Below are positions 22,826 to 33,839 of a DNA stretch of 64,000 bases, in pieces. The DNA lies in assembly GCA_026008535.1 (NCBI GenBank), contig BRKX01000009.1:33484501-33548500 (forward strand), read 5' to 3'. The notes beneath the pieces are model-generated. The model saw only the letters and a list, made by a program, of their open reading frames with translations, was not told the origin of the DNA and made no database searches. The first letter of the stretch is position 1. Each line of letters starts with the position of its first letter. Both the position numbers and the translations under genes were made by a program. Source of the stretch: Perilla frutescens. Its lineage: Eukaryota; Streptophyta; Magnoliopsida; Lamiales; Lamiaceae.

Positions 22826-23701
22826 TATTCTGTCAGCTGGGTGGCTCCTGAGCTATTTGGGTAGGCTCTCCTCAGCTGGATTTTCAGTTGGATCCTCTGT
22901 TTTGACATCTTCTGATGTCTTGTCTTCAGTTTTCCCTTTTTCCTCATCAGTTCTTCCCTCTGCTTCAGTTGTGGGGTTGAAGGTCTCAGCATGATCATTC
23001 TCTCCATTGGTTTGATCCCCCTCAACTGTGCTCTTAGCTGGTCTGGTGCTGGATTCATTTCCTTCATCTTTAAGCCAGACTTCAAACTCCTCTGGAACTG
23101 TGTAGTTCACATAATCTTGTGAGTTATCGGCTTTACTTATTTGAATTGATGGATTGAGTACCTCCTTACTCCTGTACTCATTGGAAAACTCATCAAAAAC
23201 AACATGACAAGTTATTTCCACAACTAGTGTTCATTTGTTGAACACTCTGTACGCTTGACCATGTAGGGAATTGTAACCAAGAAATATTCCCTCATCAGCT
23301 TTGGCACTGAAAGTCTTCAGTTGACTTTTGCCATTGTTGTGAATATAACATTTACTGTCAAATACTTTGAAGTATGAGATAGATGGCTTATGACCTTTGT
23401 AGAGCCCATAGGGTGTTTTGTCATGTGCGCTGACGATAACGCTTCTATTTTAAGTGTGGGACACAGTATTGACTGCCTCTGCCCAGCATCCTTTTGCTAT
23501 GTTGGTATTAGCTATCATTGTTCGAGCTGCTTCTTTGAGTGTGTGATTCCTTCTTTCCACGACATAATTTTTCTGTGGAGTTCTGGCAGCTGAGTGCTCA
23601 TGAGTTATTCCTAATTCACAGAGAAAACTGATGATCTGCTGGTTGACAAATTTAGTTCCATTGTCTGAGTGAATTCGTTGAACTGATTTCCCTTTTTCAA
23701 T
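22826..23701 (-). pseudogene. Copia integrase C-terminal half and acidic linker
   Basis: Contains the second catalytic Asp (HSDNGTKF) and the Glu (VERRNHTLKEAAR). The GKSQLKTFSAKADEGIFLGY block typical of copia integrase C-termini follows, and then a Glu/Lys/Thr-rich linker (22853-23221) before RT. It is separated from the N-terminal half by a TAA near 23704, and another stop lies near 23230. Confidence 0.88.
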
Positions 23702-24420
23702 TTACAGCCTCCTGATCATCGCTGATAGCTTGGTGTAGGTTTCATCCTTGCTTCTGAGAAACTCTACCCATGTGTATCTTAAGAAATCATCGACTACTAC
23801 TAGAGTGAATCTTTTTCCTTTGGGCGTTGGTGGTCTTACTGGCCCAAATAGATCCAAGTGTAGTAGCTGGAGGGGAACAATTGTCATTGGAGGATGACTT
23901 CTATTCTTGAATGATGATCTCACCTGCTTCTCTTTCTGGCATGGTCCGCAGACGCCGGCTTTCTTGAAAATCTCCATGGGAAGCCCATCTATTAGCTCTT
24001 TCTTGGCTAGATGATTGATGGTTCTGAAGTTGAGATGGTTGAGTCGTCGATGCCATAGCCAGCTTGATTCTGTTGAGCCATTTGATAGAAAGCAAGCTTC
24101 TCCATATCCAGTTGACCAGTCAACAACATACATGTTGCCTCTCCTTACCCCAGTTAGGAGGATTTCTCCAGTTGACTTATCCTTGATGTCACATGAGCTT
24201 CGACTGAAATCAACGGTATATCCATTGTCACATAATTGACTGATGCTGAGTAGTTTGTGCTTCAGTCCTTCCATGTGGGAAACTTCATTGACTATCAACT
24301 TTCCTTTGACCACGACCCTTCTCCAATGGTTCGACTTCTGGAGTTGTCTCCCATCATGTGTTTCAAGCATCCGTTATCTACGTACCAAACCTCCTTAGTC
24401 ATCTTCTTTGATAGGATGCC
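23702..24420 (-). pseudogene. Copia protease remnant and integrase N-terminal half
   Basis: The protease segment near 24350-24400 reads WYVDNGCLKHMMGD. Copia proteases normally have DSG at this place, so the catalytic motif is altered to DNG. A frame disruption follows. From 24370 leftward come the LKHKLLSISQLCDNG block, the HHCC zinc-binding region of integrase (LWHRRLNHLN … VCGPCQ) and the first catalytic Asp (LHLDLFGPV). A TAA ends this segment at about 23702. Confidence 0.88.
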
Positions 24421-24441
24421 TTTTTCCTGCAAGAGAGATGA

Positions 24442-27057
24442 TTAGTTTTGAGAAACCCGCATAACATCAGGTCCTTCTTTACTAATCATATGTTTTGGGA
24501 TCCATATTTGCCAAACTTTTAGCTTTATGACAGGTAGAGAGTTTTCAAACATTGATCGTCTAATCAGTTTCACTCTCTTTTCAGCTCTTCTCCTCTGAGC
24601 TGAGTCATTTGACTTGTACCTGCGTCGAAAGTTAGTAGGATAGATCGCTTCAATCATGACTCTCTGATTTCGAGCTTGTCTAGCTCTTCTCCGTGGCCAA
24701 TTTCTTTTAGCACCATGAGCTCTGTTGCTCTTGTGGTATATCCAGTTGGCAAACCAGTTATAGTGAGGGTTTATTCTCAATTCATCCTTTGAGTCTAGGT
24801 ACTCACTATACTGTGTTGCGAGATCCGTTGGAATGAACTTCTCTAGAGGGATCTGAGAATGTTGACATGCTTGATATAGCATTGTGGGCACGTTTCTCTT
24901 TGAGTCAACTTCTCTTCTAGGTTGACTTCCTGGATGTCTTCGAGGATAAGCTAGCTGAGCAGTTCTCTCCTGAAATGATGCCCTATCTCGATGAGACTGC
25001 AGTCCAAACTGACTATTTCTCCTTACTTCAGTTGGCCGATCAGTTCTGTTCACCATAGGCCGCTTCTGAGGTTTGGGCCTTTGAAAGTCTGGTGATCTTT
25101 GTTGAACTGACTTTCTCTGATGAGTTGGAGGTCTTGGCTGAACTGACTACCTCTGTTGATAGGCTGGATGCTTTTGTTGAGCTGGTGGCCTTTGAAGATA
25201 GGCGAAGTGCCTATATTTAGCTGATGGCCTTCTTTGAGATGGCTTCCTCTACTGAACTGATGGCTGGACTGCGTCTTTCAGTTGGGAGGATTGGCTGGAC
25301 CTCTTAGGCAGATCTATAGTGATGTATTCAGTTCCCTTGCCTTCGGTCTCTTCAACTGGTTGGGTTGGTGTAGGTCTGACGAAACCAGGAAGAGTTCCTT
25401 CTTGACTGGTTTGGATAACTGTCTTTCCTTTCTCTGAGGCAGTGTACCTATTGTATCTTAACCCTGTACTACCAGTTTTAACTCTTTGATGGCTTAGAAT
25501 CTCATCAAGAGTTTGAGATCCCTTTCTGAATTTGATAGAAATCTTCTCTCCCTCTTGGATCTCTTGTCAGAGCCTCTCATTCTCAGCTCTTAGCTCATCT
25601 AAATTGAGCTGCAACTTCTCACATTCAGTTGACTGAGCTTCAAGTGATTCAATTCTATCATGATCATTTCTCAGTCTTTTGACCTTATCTCTTAGGTCAT
25701 CATTTTCTTCCCTTAGTTGTAAATGCATGCTTGAAATATTAGCTAACTAGTCTTCTAGTATTCTTAATTGTTCATTTATTTCATTGCTAGTAATGGAAAA
25801 TTCATGAAGGTGATAAAAAGAGGTTAAGGATTTGCTTGTGCTAACCTCCTCTTCATTATCAGCCATAAAGCAGAACAATGCCTTTTCTTCAGAGTTGTAG
25901 CTGTCAGAGTCGATTCCTGATGGATAATCTGAGTCATCCAGGGCGGCGTTCTCTGTGTTGGCCATCATAGCTTTTCTTTTGAAAAAGCTTCTCTTCACCT
26001 TGACCTTTTTGTCTTCAGGGAGCTCTGGACACTCATGTATGTAGTGTACTTGCTTATGGCAATGAAAGCATTCTCCTATGCTTCTGTTGGCTGCCATGGG
26101 TTGTTCAGCAGGCGGTTGGTTTCTCTCGTCTCTGGGCTCATCATCAGTTTGAAGCATAACTGATGGTTGATCTCTGATCCGCTTGAGCTATTCTAGCAGC
26201 TTGGCAACTGACTGGATTTGATCATTGATATCTTCAGTCAGGCTCTCCTTCTTCTCTGCTGCTTCTCTTCTGTGATCAGTTGAGCCACTTAGTTGTTCTC
26301 TGGCTTTAGAACTTCTAGGTCGGAAGACATTTCTTCCTCGAGTTTATCTAAACCGATTTCTTTCGCTGTAGAAGGCTGCATCCTGGGTTGATGATGTGGA
26401 TGCTTCTCTTTTTCGGTTTAGGCTATACTCATGAGCCTTAAGAGAACCAAAGAGTTCTCTTGTGGTGATGCTGGTCAAATCTCTTGACTCTTTAGTAGCA
26501 ATCATCTTCATATCCCATTTGTCAGTGAGGTTGTCTAAAATTTTGGAGTTCGTCTCACTATTGGGATATGTTCTTCCCAGATTGTTCATCTCACTGATGA
26601 TGCCAAGAAATTTTATTTCAAGGCTGGAGATGGTCTCATCTGCGTGCATCTTGAAGGACTCATATTTGTCGACTGCTAGCTGGAGCTTATTTCCTTTGAT
26701 GGCTTCGGACTCTTTGCACAGATCTGCAAGTAAGTCACATATCTTCTTGGCAGTTCTGGAATTCTTTGTGTCCTTCATGTGATCTTCATCTAGAGTTTGG
26801 AACAACACGGCTTGGGCCATGAACTCTAGGTTCTTCAACTTCTTCTCTTTACCCGTGATAAGATGAGTTGGCTTCGGGATCCTTACTGGTTGATTGACAT
26901 CAGCAACGTGGGCTTAATTGTCCATCATAATCATGATTGAACCATTCTTGATGACTTCCCACATATTCTCGTGGATTGAGCAGAGATGCGCCCTCATTCT
27001 CCTGCTGCAGTTATCGTAGTTTTCAACTGAAAAGATAGGTAGCTTATGATTTCCCAT
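24442..27057 (-). pseudogene. Copia (Sirevirus-like) Gag with long C-terminal extension
   Basis: Gag starts at ATG 27057 (MGNHKLPIFSVENYDNCSRRM). The UBN2-type capsid region covers about 26344-26880, ending SLKAHEYSLNRKRE. A CCHC knuckle (CFHCHKQVHYIHEC) lies near 26030-26070. A coiled-coil-like Glu/Leu-rich part (about 25570-25745, LREENDDLRDKVKRLRNDHD) leads to FRKGSQTLDEILSHQ, a motif I associate with Sirevirus-type Gag. An Arg/Gln-rich tail continues to about 24442 (KVWQIWIPK). Several stops break it: TAA near 26914, one near 26345, TAG near 25749 and TGA near 25567. The long coiled-coil Gag supports a Sirevirus assignment; the genus is inferred. Confidence 0.85.
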
Positions 27058-27129
27058 AGCTTACAGATTAGCACAGATAACTAAATCTAATTCAGTTGAT
27101 CTGCAGAAATGGCTGATCTTTAGATTCAA

Positions 27130-27143
27130 CCGCTCTGATACCA
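27130..27143 (-). other. Primer-binding site for initiator tRNA-Met (copia)
   Basis: Minus strand TGGTATCAGAGCGG, matching the 3' end of plant initiator tRNA-Met, lies 2 bases inside the LTR end. Gag begins about 70 bases further on. Confidence 0.88.
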
Positions 27144-27145
27144 CT

Positions 27146-29792
27146 TGTTGGTTCCGGGGTGAGTCAGAATCTGTTTACAAGGGGGGTGAATAAACTGATT
27201 ACAAAATTTAACTTAGATGCGGAATATTCGGGGCCCGTTTTGACTCACAATATTATCTGTGCTTTGTAGAGATCAGTTGAGAAGATCTGCTAGCTCGGAG
27301 TGCTGTGTGTGCTTAGAGTGTGCAGTTAAAAACATGCAACTGAGCTGAAAATTAAAGCAAAGCACACAAGCAATTTATAAAGGTTTGAAGCTCAACTTCT
27401 ACGTCCACTCTTCCTTCCGCAGAAGGGCAATTCACTATGCAAGTGTAAAGACCCTTTATTACAGTTACACAGTGAAGACAACTGCTGTCCCGGAAGCTGC
27501 ACACTCAACTTTCTCAGCTGGTAGGTCGACAGCTCACACTTGCGATCTCCAACTGCTCGCTAGAGTGATAAGAATCTATTGTCTGTCTTTTCACGGTTTT
27601 AGATCTCGCTCGATCTTTAAGAGTACAGTCTTGAAACTGGTATCAACTGGGTTGCTCCTTTGCGCATCTGCGTCTGAGCTGGGATAGTTGATCACTGAAG
27701 CGCTGTGACTGAGAGAATAACTCTGGCTGGAAATCTTCAACAGCTAACTCAAAGAGCGTTAAGGGTCATTCTCATCAGTTGGAACTTTTGATTCTTTTTA
27801 GTTTTTTGAGCGTAAGACTTTAGTACTTTGGCAAATGTCTTCGCTGAAAGTCTTAACTAAATTGCTCTCCAAAATTCTCAAAAGTCCCACGGTCTTCTCT
27901 AGGGTAGCTCACCTTTTAAAGATGGGTGAGTGGTGACTGCTGGTGATCACTGTGTGATCATAAATGATAAAGTTAGTTGAGAGGCTTTCATTTAATAAGG
28001 CTGTTGAGTTATCTTAGCTCTTATGATGAGCTTTTCCTCCAAGATCTCGGTTGTATTAACTTCAAGATCTTCTTTGGCTTATCTGAATTTCAGTTTCGGC
28101 TCCTATCTTGATCTTCAGTTCTGAGCTTTAATAGGTAGTTGGAATGTTTAGTTCCTTTGTCTGTCAGTTCTGCGCGTCCCTTGGCAGTTTGGAAAGCTTC
28201 AGTTGAGATCATCTTCAGCTGGCATTTCTAGGCTTGGGCTTGATGCCTTCTGAGCTCCAGTTGGCTTTGCTTCAGCTGTCAGTTTGAACTAGTGTTCTTC
28301 CGCTGGTATTTTGGACTTATGTCCCTTCAGCTTGAACTTTCATAGACTGATCTTCGGTTCGGTTGCTGGCACTTTATCAGTTGGACATCAAACCTGATGC
28401 ATCTTCAGCTGGTGTCCTTCGAACTGGTACTTCATCAGCTGGAACTTCATTATTCAGCTGGTATACTTCGAGCTGGTATTTTCCTTCAGCTTGTACCTTG
28501 GTCTTCTCTTCAGTTGGTATGTTCGATCAACTGGAATATCCTGAGCTGGTATTTCCTTCAGCATGGATCTTGGACTGGTATATTTCTTCAGCTGGAATGT
28601 CTTGAGCTGGTATTTCCTTCAGCTCAAAATCGTCCTCTCTACGGCTGGCAGTTTTCTTCAGTTGATGTCATCATGAGTTGGCATGTTCATCAGTTCAAAC
28701 TGATGTGCTCTTCAACTGATATTGCTTCAGTCGGGAATGATCTAGAACTGGTATGTCCTTCAGTTCTTCTCTTTTAGCTGGTATTCCCTTCAGCTGGGAT
28801 CTTCCTTTGACTAAAACATTTCTTGAGCCGGTATTGGACTAGAACTGGCATGTCCTTAAGTTCTCTTCAGCTGGAACATCTCTTCAGCTGGTGATGGCCT
28901 AGAACTGGCATGTTCTTCACTTCTCTTTAGCTGGAACATCTCTTCAGCTGGTGACGGCCTAGAACTGGTATGTCCTTCAGTTCTCTTCAGCTGGAACATC
29001 TCTTCAGCTGGTGGTGGCCTAGAACTAGTATGTCCCTTCAGCTGGAACTTTTTGAGCTGGTGTTGGCCTTGAACTGGTATGTCCATCAGTTCACTTCAGC
29101 TGGAACATCTTCTATTGCTGGTGTTGGCCTTGAACTGGTATGTCCATCAGTTCAGTTCAGCTGGAACATCTTCTACAGCTGGTGTTGGCCTTGAACTGGT
29201 ATGTCCATCAGTTCATCACTCAAGACTAGTGGCAATTGGTACTTTCTCTTGTTGGTACCTGTATCTTCCAGTTTATCTTGCTATCTGTTCTAGCAAGCTA
29301 CAGTCTTCTTCTTTATCTCTCTATTCTTCTTCTCTTTCCTTCAGCTGGTGTTGGCCTTGAACTGATATGTCCATCAGTTCACTTTAGCTGGAATATCTTC
29401 TATAGCTGGTGTTGGCCTTGAACTAGTATGTCTATCAGTTTACTTCAGTTGGAACATCTTCTACAGCTGGTGTTGGCATTGAACTGGTATGTCCATCAGT
29501 TTATCACTATAGACTGGTCGCAATTGGTACTTTCTCTTGCTGGTACCTGCATCTTCCAGTTTATCGTGCTATCTGTTCTAGCAAGCTACAGTCTTCTTCT
29601 TTTTCTCTCTATTCTTCTTCTCTTTTCTTTTCACATAGATTGATCATTTCTTTTTGGCTTTAACAGCTTGATTTTGTATGATCATCCTTAGTTTTCTGTT
29701 TGATTTCTTTTCAGTTCTTTCAAGGCTCTTTACATATTTTGACATCTCATCAAAACCCCTTATAAGAAAAACCTTCATAGTTTTTCCTAACA
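27146..29792 (-). mobile_element. Copia 5' LTR (2.65 kb) with internal minisatellite
   Basis: On the minus strand it starts TGTTAGGAAAAAC at 29792 and ends CCGGAACCAACA at 27146, next to the primer site. It is filled with CTTCAGCTGG-type words that condense into a 60-bp tandem repeat at about 28850-29210 and a larger two-copy block to 29640. AAAGG at 29793-29797 is the expected target duplication. No 3' LTR is visible; the 3' side was cut by gypsy B. Confidence 0.82.
28850..29640. repeat. 60-bp minisatellite and higher-order duplication in the copia LTR
   Basis: Units beginning GAACTGGYATGTCC and containing TTCAGCTGGAACATCT recur at about 60-bp spacing from 28851. A block including GGCAATTGGTACTTTCTCTT, then CTATCTGTTCTAGCAAGCTA, then a CTTCTT-rich tail appears at about 29230-29340. 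It appears again at about 29520-29630, each time preceded by 60-bp units. Open frames in all phases here are by-products of the repeats. Confidence 0.85.
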
Positions 29793-29797
29793 AAAGG
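29793..29797. repeat. Target-site duplication AAAGG (copia, right copy)
   Basis: Five bases directly outside the TG…CA end of the copia LTR. The left copy lies outside the window, so it cannot be confirmed. Confidence 0.5.
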
Positions 29798-30270
29798 CGA
29801 GACATGGCAGTTCGAGAGTCTTCTTTACGGATCGAGAGGGACACGGCGCGGGTGATGGCGGCAGAGGCCCAAGTACAGCTGGAGAAGATCTTCAGGAGAG
29901 GACCAAGCAGGAGCTTCTGGCGAAGCTGGCGGTCTTTGAGGTGAAGGTGAAGGAGCTTGAGGCGTCGCTCAAGGCTGGACCCCTGACTGAGGAAGCCCCT
30001 GACTTCGATAGATAGGTCGACTCTATAGAGTTCGTACCTTACAAGGAAAGCTTCTACCAGGAGGGTGGATCAGCGGTGGTCGAGGCCATTAAAGAAAAAA
30101 TTCTAAACCTTGACTTGTCTTTCCTTGAAGCAGAGGAGGATGTCGAGACTCAAGAGGAGACCCATGCTGGTGAGGCCACTGTCGAAGTCGAAAAAGAGAC
30201 TGAAGTCCGAGGGGGAGAAGGCATGTCTGCTGAAGGTACTGCTAAGGTCAGGGACGAGGCCTCAACTTAA
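29798..30270 (+). pseudogene. Antisense extra ORF of Tat-like element C, C-terminal part
   Basis: A plus-strand coding remnant lies opposite in sense to element C's gag-pol and at its 3' side. The first part (LRIERDTARVMAAEAQVQLEK) has heptad-like coiled-coil character. After a one-base frameshift near 29890 it continues KQELLAKLAVFEVKVKELEASLKAG. A TAG near 30014 follows, and then an acidic C-terminus from about 30076 (LDLSFLEAEEDVETQEE) to TAA at 30270. Antisense ORFs between pol and the 3' LTR are reported for several plant Tat-lineage elements; their function is unknown. The N-terminal half was displaced by the copia insertion at 29792. Confidence 0.6.
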
Positions 30271-31015
30271 TCTTCTGTGAATGAACACTTTATGTTTTCT
30301 ATCAAACAATTTTATGCTTTTTCTTGAACAATTATGCCTGTATATATTTTTTTGATTTGCCTTACGTGAAGGCAAATGTGATGGATGACTTGGCTTTCTT
30401 TTTGCCAATTTTAAGCTTGTAGTTTGATCTTACCATTTCGCATGTGCCCATGTTTCATATTTTGCTTTAATTTGATGCCTTCGAAATGATGTGAGCTGCA
30501 GGGGTTGGCACATATGTGTAGAATAAGGATTAGGTAAAACAAATAATAATAATAGCCTTGAGTGTACCTTTCGATATCATATCTGGGCTTCAAGAGTTAC
30601 TTTTGTGTTCTGAATTTATTAGTTTGAGTGTCGAGGTTCCCACAATTTGATTTTGGAGGTCGAGTTTATTCTCGACGTCGAGTTCGAGGCTCTCGAAGTC
30701 AGGGCCCTACTGAACTCTGGGGGTTAGACCCCATGTGCTTGGGGTGCTGTTAGTTACTCCGATGCTCAAGTCAGTACATAAACTCTTTAATAAAAAAAAT
30801 TTAGAAATTAAAAGAATAAATACATTACTCATTTGGTCGAGAAGATGATTTTAAGGTCAAAATTCCATTGTTCTCTTGAGGGTCGGGACCCTTGTGCTTG
30901 GTGTTTTGTTAGTTACTCTGACGCTCAAGTCCATAAACAAGACTTTAAAGGGTAATACAAAATAAAAAATAAGTCCAAGAGTTCTAGAAATAATACTGTT
31001 TTAAGTGTAGGACAT
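30271..31015. other. Element C non-coding region between antisense ORF and integrase
   Basis: Non-coding spacer of the Tat-like element. It holds two diverged direct repeats of about 90 bp (about 30700-30800 and 30880-30965) sharing GTGCTTGGKGTKYTGTTAGT and CGCTCAAGTC-like words. No other feature was recognised. Confidence 0.55.
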
Positions 31016-32034
31016 TCTAGTTGATGGCTATGGACCAACCCTCTTTAGTTTGGAGTTTATAAGCTCCACTTCCGATGATTTTCTAGATCTGGTATGGGCC
31101 TTTCCAATTTGGTGCTAATTTTCCGGCTCCACTCTCTTTCGTATTTTGGAATACTTTTCTAAGTACCCAATCCCCGATTTGGAATGTTTGAAGCCTTGTG
31201 TTTTTATCGAAGTGTCAGCTTATCATCTGTTGATATGCTGCTATCTTCATTTCCGTCTAATTTCGGAGCTCGTCAATCGAGTCAAGGTTTATCTCGAGCT
31301 CCTCATTGTTTGATTGATTGGACCATTCTGTTCGGGCTGTACCAATCTCCGCTTCTGTAGGCAATACAGCTTCCAACCCATATGTTAGGGCAAACGGGGT
31401 TTCTCCCGTGCTTGTCCTCAAGGTCGTTCTGTAAGACCATAGAACTCTTTAGAGTTACTGGACCCATTAATTTTTGTGTTCGAATAGTCTTTTCTTTAGT
31501 GTGTTTAGGATTGTCTTGTTTGTGGCCTCTGCTTGACCGTTTGCTACGGGGTACCTTGGGGTGGAGAACGAGAGCTTGGTGTTCCATTCTTTGCAGAGGT
31601 CTTGAAATCTCATACTTATGAACTGGGATCCATTCTCTATGATGATCTCCCTGGGAACTCCGAACCTACATAAAATATGTTTCCATAAATAATTTTGTAC
31701 CTCTGTGTCTCTAACTCATACGAAGGCTTTGGCTTCGATCCATTTGGTGAAGTAGTCCGTTAGCACCAGAATGTAGCACTTCTGATTTTTGCCTTTTCGT
31801 AGTGGCCTTACGATGTCCCATCCCCCATTTCATGAATTGCCACGGGATGGCTTTTGTGTAGGGGTTCTGAGGGCATGTTGTTTGTTTGTGTGAACCTCTG
31901 ACATTGGTCGTATACTTTGGCGTGCCTCCTTGTATCTGTTCTCATGGTCAGCCAGTAAAACCCGAACATTAGAGCTCGGTTGGCCAAGCTTCTGTATCCT
32001 GAGTGGTTTCCGGATTCGCCTTCATGAAGCTCGC
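31016..32034 (-). pseudogene. Tat-like element C integrase, 3' part
   Basis: The gypsy-type integrase inserts the cDNA. Reading leftward from 32034, the zinc-binding N-terminus reads ELHEGESGNHSGYRSLANRA … YDQCQRF, with the first Cys of the CxxC pair replaced by Tyr. A decayed core follows. Near 31303-31560 I read a VANGQAEATNKTIL-like segment and TPFALTYGLEAVLPTEAEI, partly in a shifted frame. The C-terminus is GDWVLRKVFQNTKESGAGKL and NWKGPYQI (about 31060-31190). Multiple stops and frameshifts are present. The upstream residues of the domain lie beyond the LINE tail at 32035-32806. Confidence 0.85.
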
Positions 32035-32806
32035 TTTTTTTTAAATACCCATAAAAAGAGTGGGGTATTCAGCACCATGCCCAACCCGTATATAAATCAC
32101 AAATCGTCTCGTAAAAAGTCATAGGTGGAATGTGTCCCAAAAGTGAACACACCCCTAACCAAGTACTCGAACTAGAAACAAAGAAGCAACTAATAGGGAA
32201 TGCATCCACAGACTGGATGCAAACCCCCAAAACCAAATGAAATACATAACATGAAGCACAGCCCGAGAAAGACTGTAAATCTAAATAAGAACCAACAAGC
32301 AATAGATATAGGACACAAATAAAAAAACATCATCATCTAACTATATCTAAAATGAAAGTTAGCATAACCCAACTGATCCATCCTTACCAAGGAGAGCAAA
32401 TATCGTGGAGTAGAACTTGAATCATAAAAGGTGAGCGTAGGGGTCTGAGCCCCCCTCACGATGGATGTGGAAGAATCAAACATGTCGTCCGCGGCACAAC
32501 AAATGAATTAACATTAGTGTGTCCCGCATCATAGCTGAACCGGGCTGGCTCAACTGCAACACCGATACCACTGAGGTTGCATCCATCTCAATCCAGATAT
32601 GATTTGAATATTGCACAGCGAGTCTCAGCCCATGAAGTAGTGCCTGGAACTCCGCGTCAAAACTCGATGCAGCCTGAAGAGGCACGCAGAAACTTGCCAG
32701 AAGAGAACCCGTGTAATCACAAACCAAACCTCCCCCACCTGCCGCCATCTGGAGATCATTCAATTAAGAACCATCCGTGTTAAGCTTGACCCACGGTGCC
32801 TTAGGA
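32035..32806 (-). pseudogene. 5'-truncated LINE with RNase H domain, inserted in element C integrase
   Basis: The minus strand encodes the RNase H domain found at the C-terminus of plant L1-type ORF2: PKAPWVKLNTDGS near 32770-32806, a stop, then AGGGGLVCDYTGSLLASF, FDAEFQALLHGLRLAVQY and IWIEMDATSVVSVLQ (32476-32763). The downstream 3' UTR ends in a T-run at 32035-32042 on the plus strand, equal to a short poly(A) tail on the minus strand. Gypsy integrase sequence resumes on both sides. The copy was truncated at its 5' end, as usual for target-primed reverse transcription. I did not identify a target duplication with confidence. Confidence 0.78.
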
Positions 32807-33046
32807 TGTATTTAGTCTATAGGGATACGGAGATCATGGTGAATTTCGGAGCCTTAACCTTGATCCATCTTGTCTCGATGGGGTCTTTGAGGAGCTCATT
32901 TTCTGTTATATATCTGATAAGTGGGGTCATCTAGTTTGTACTATCTTCGATGGGTAGGATTTCTAAACCTTCTTCTTTTCATACGACTGTCCATTTTATA
33001 TATAACACAGGGATGTTTTTAGCTTTGATAATTTTGATCGCTGATC
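32807..33046 (-). pseudogene. Element C linker between RNase H and integrase
   Basis: Reads HADALANLGSA (near 33050), then LEILPIED, LLKDPIETRWIKVKAPKFTM. These are typical of the Tat-lineage segment that precedes the integrase zinc finger. It contains stops and is interrupted at its end by the LINE. Confidence 0.7.
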
Positions 33047-33398
33047 CTAAATTAGCCAAGCGTCGGCGTGTCTGTTGTTTTCTCTCATGATGTGTTGGAC
33101 TTTGATCTTTTCAAACTTTGAAACTGTTTCTTTTGCTACGGTGATGTAAGTGATCATTCTTGAATCTTTTGCATGTAATTCTCCTTCGAATTGTTTTATT
33201 ATTAACTGGAAAACCTGCAATGGGGGCTTCATATTCGGCTTCATTGTTGGTTGCTTTGAATCCGCATCGGATTGAGCGTTCGGTGGTTTCACCTGTTAAG
33301 CTTGTTAGAACCATGCCGAGACCACTCCCCTTTGAAGTGCTGAAGCCATCGACTTGAAAGGTCCAAAACTTCGAATTTTCTTCTTCTTCAGTGTTCAT
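33047..33398 (-). pseudogene. Element C second RNase H (aRNH-like)
   Basis: WTFQVDGFSTSKGSGLGMVL followed by CGFKATNNEAEYEAPIAGF matches the additional archaeal-type RNase H described in the plant Tat lineage. The catalytic-type residues Asp (VDG) and Glu (NEAEYEA) are visible. The C-terminal part continues in another frame (33047-33292), so at least one frameshift is present. It degrades the RNA strand during cDNA synthesis in active relatives. Confidence 0.82.
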
Positions 33399-33464
33399 TA
33401 ATTTGCCTTCTGTTCCGGTCTGGACCTCGTAGGAAAAATAGACAATGAAGTCTGAAAGTACTTG

Positions 33465-33839
33465 TCATTTTATCAAGGTCCGGGGTACATAATGAATATC
33501 GTACTCCCTGAGCTCGATGGCCCATTTGGAGAGCCTTCCTGCGAGGTCTGGTTTTCCCAATACTGTTCTAAGTGGGAATTCCGTGACCACTTTGATCGAA
33601 TGGCTTTGGAAATAGGGATTCATTTTCCTTGATGCCATAATGAGGGCCAATGCTAATTTTTCCAGTTGTGGGTATCTGGTCTCAGTATACAGTAGTGATC
33701 GACTGGCGTAGTAGATTGGGTATTGTCTCTCTTCATCCTCTCTGACTAAAATTGCGCTAACAGAGTTAGTTGAAACAAATAAATATATTATAAGTACCTC
33801 TCTCTCGTGGGGTTTCAATAGTAAAGGGGGGCTCGCCAT
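33465..33839 (-). pseudogene. Element C first RNase H (gypsy type)
   Basis: YLFVSTNSVSAILVREDEERQYPIYYASRSL and YPQLEKLALALIMASRKMNPYF match the gypsy RNase H after RT. The first catalytic Asp, normally in LYLSVS/D-type blocks, is not clear. It ends near RLSKWAIELREYDIHYVPRT. Confidence 0.85.

Noticed and set aside
28363..29643. Several Ser/Trp/Leu-rich frames in both strands that look like repeated proteins
   Set aside because: By-products of the 60-bp minisatellite (a multiple of three), not conserved coding sequence.
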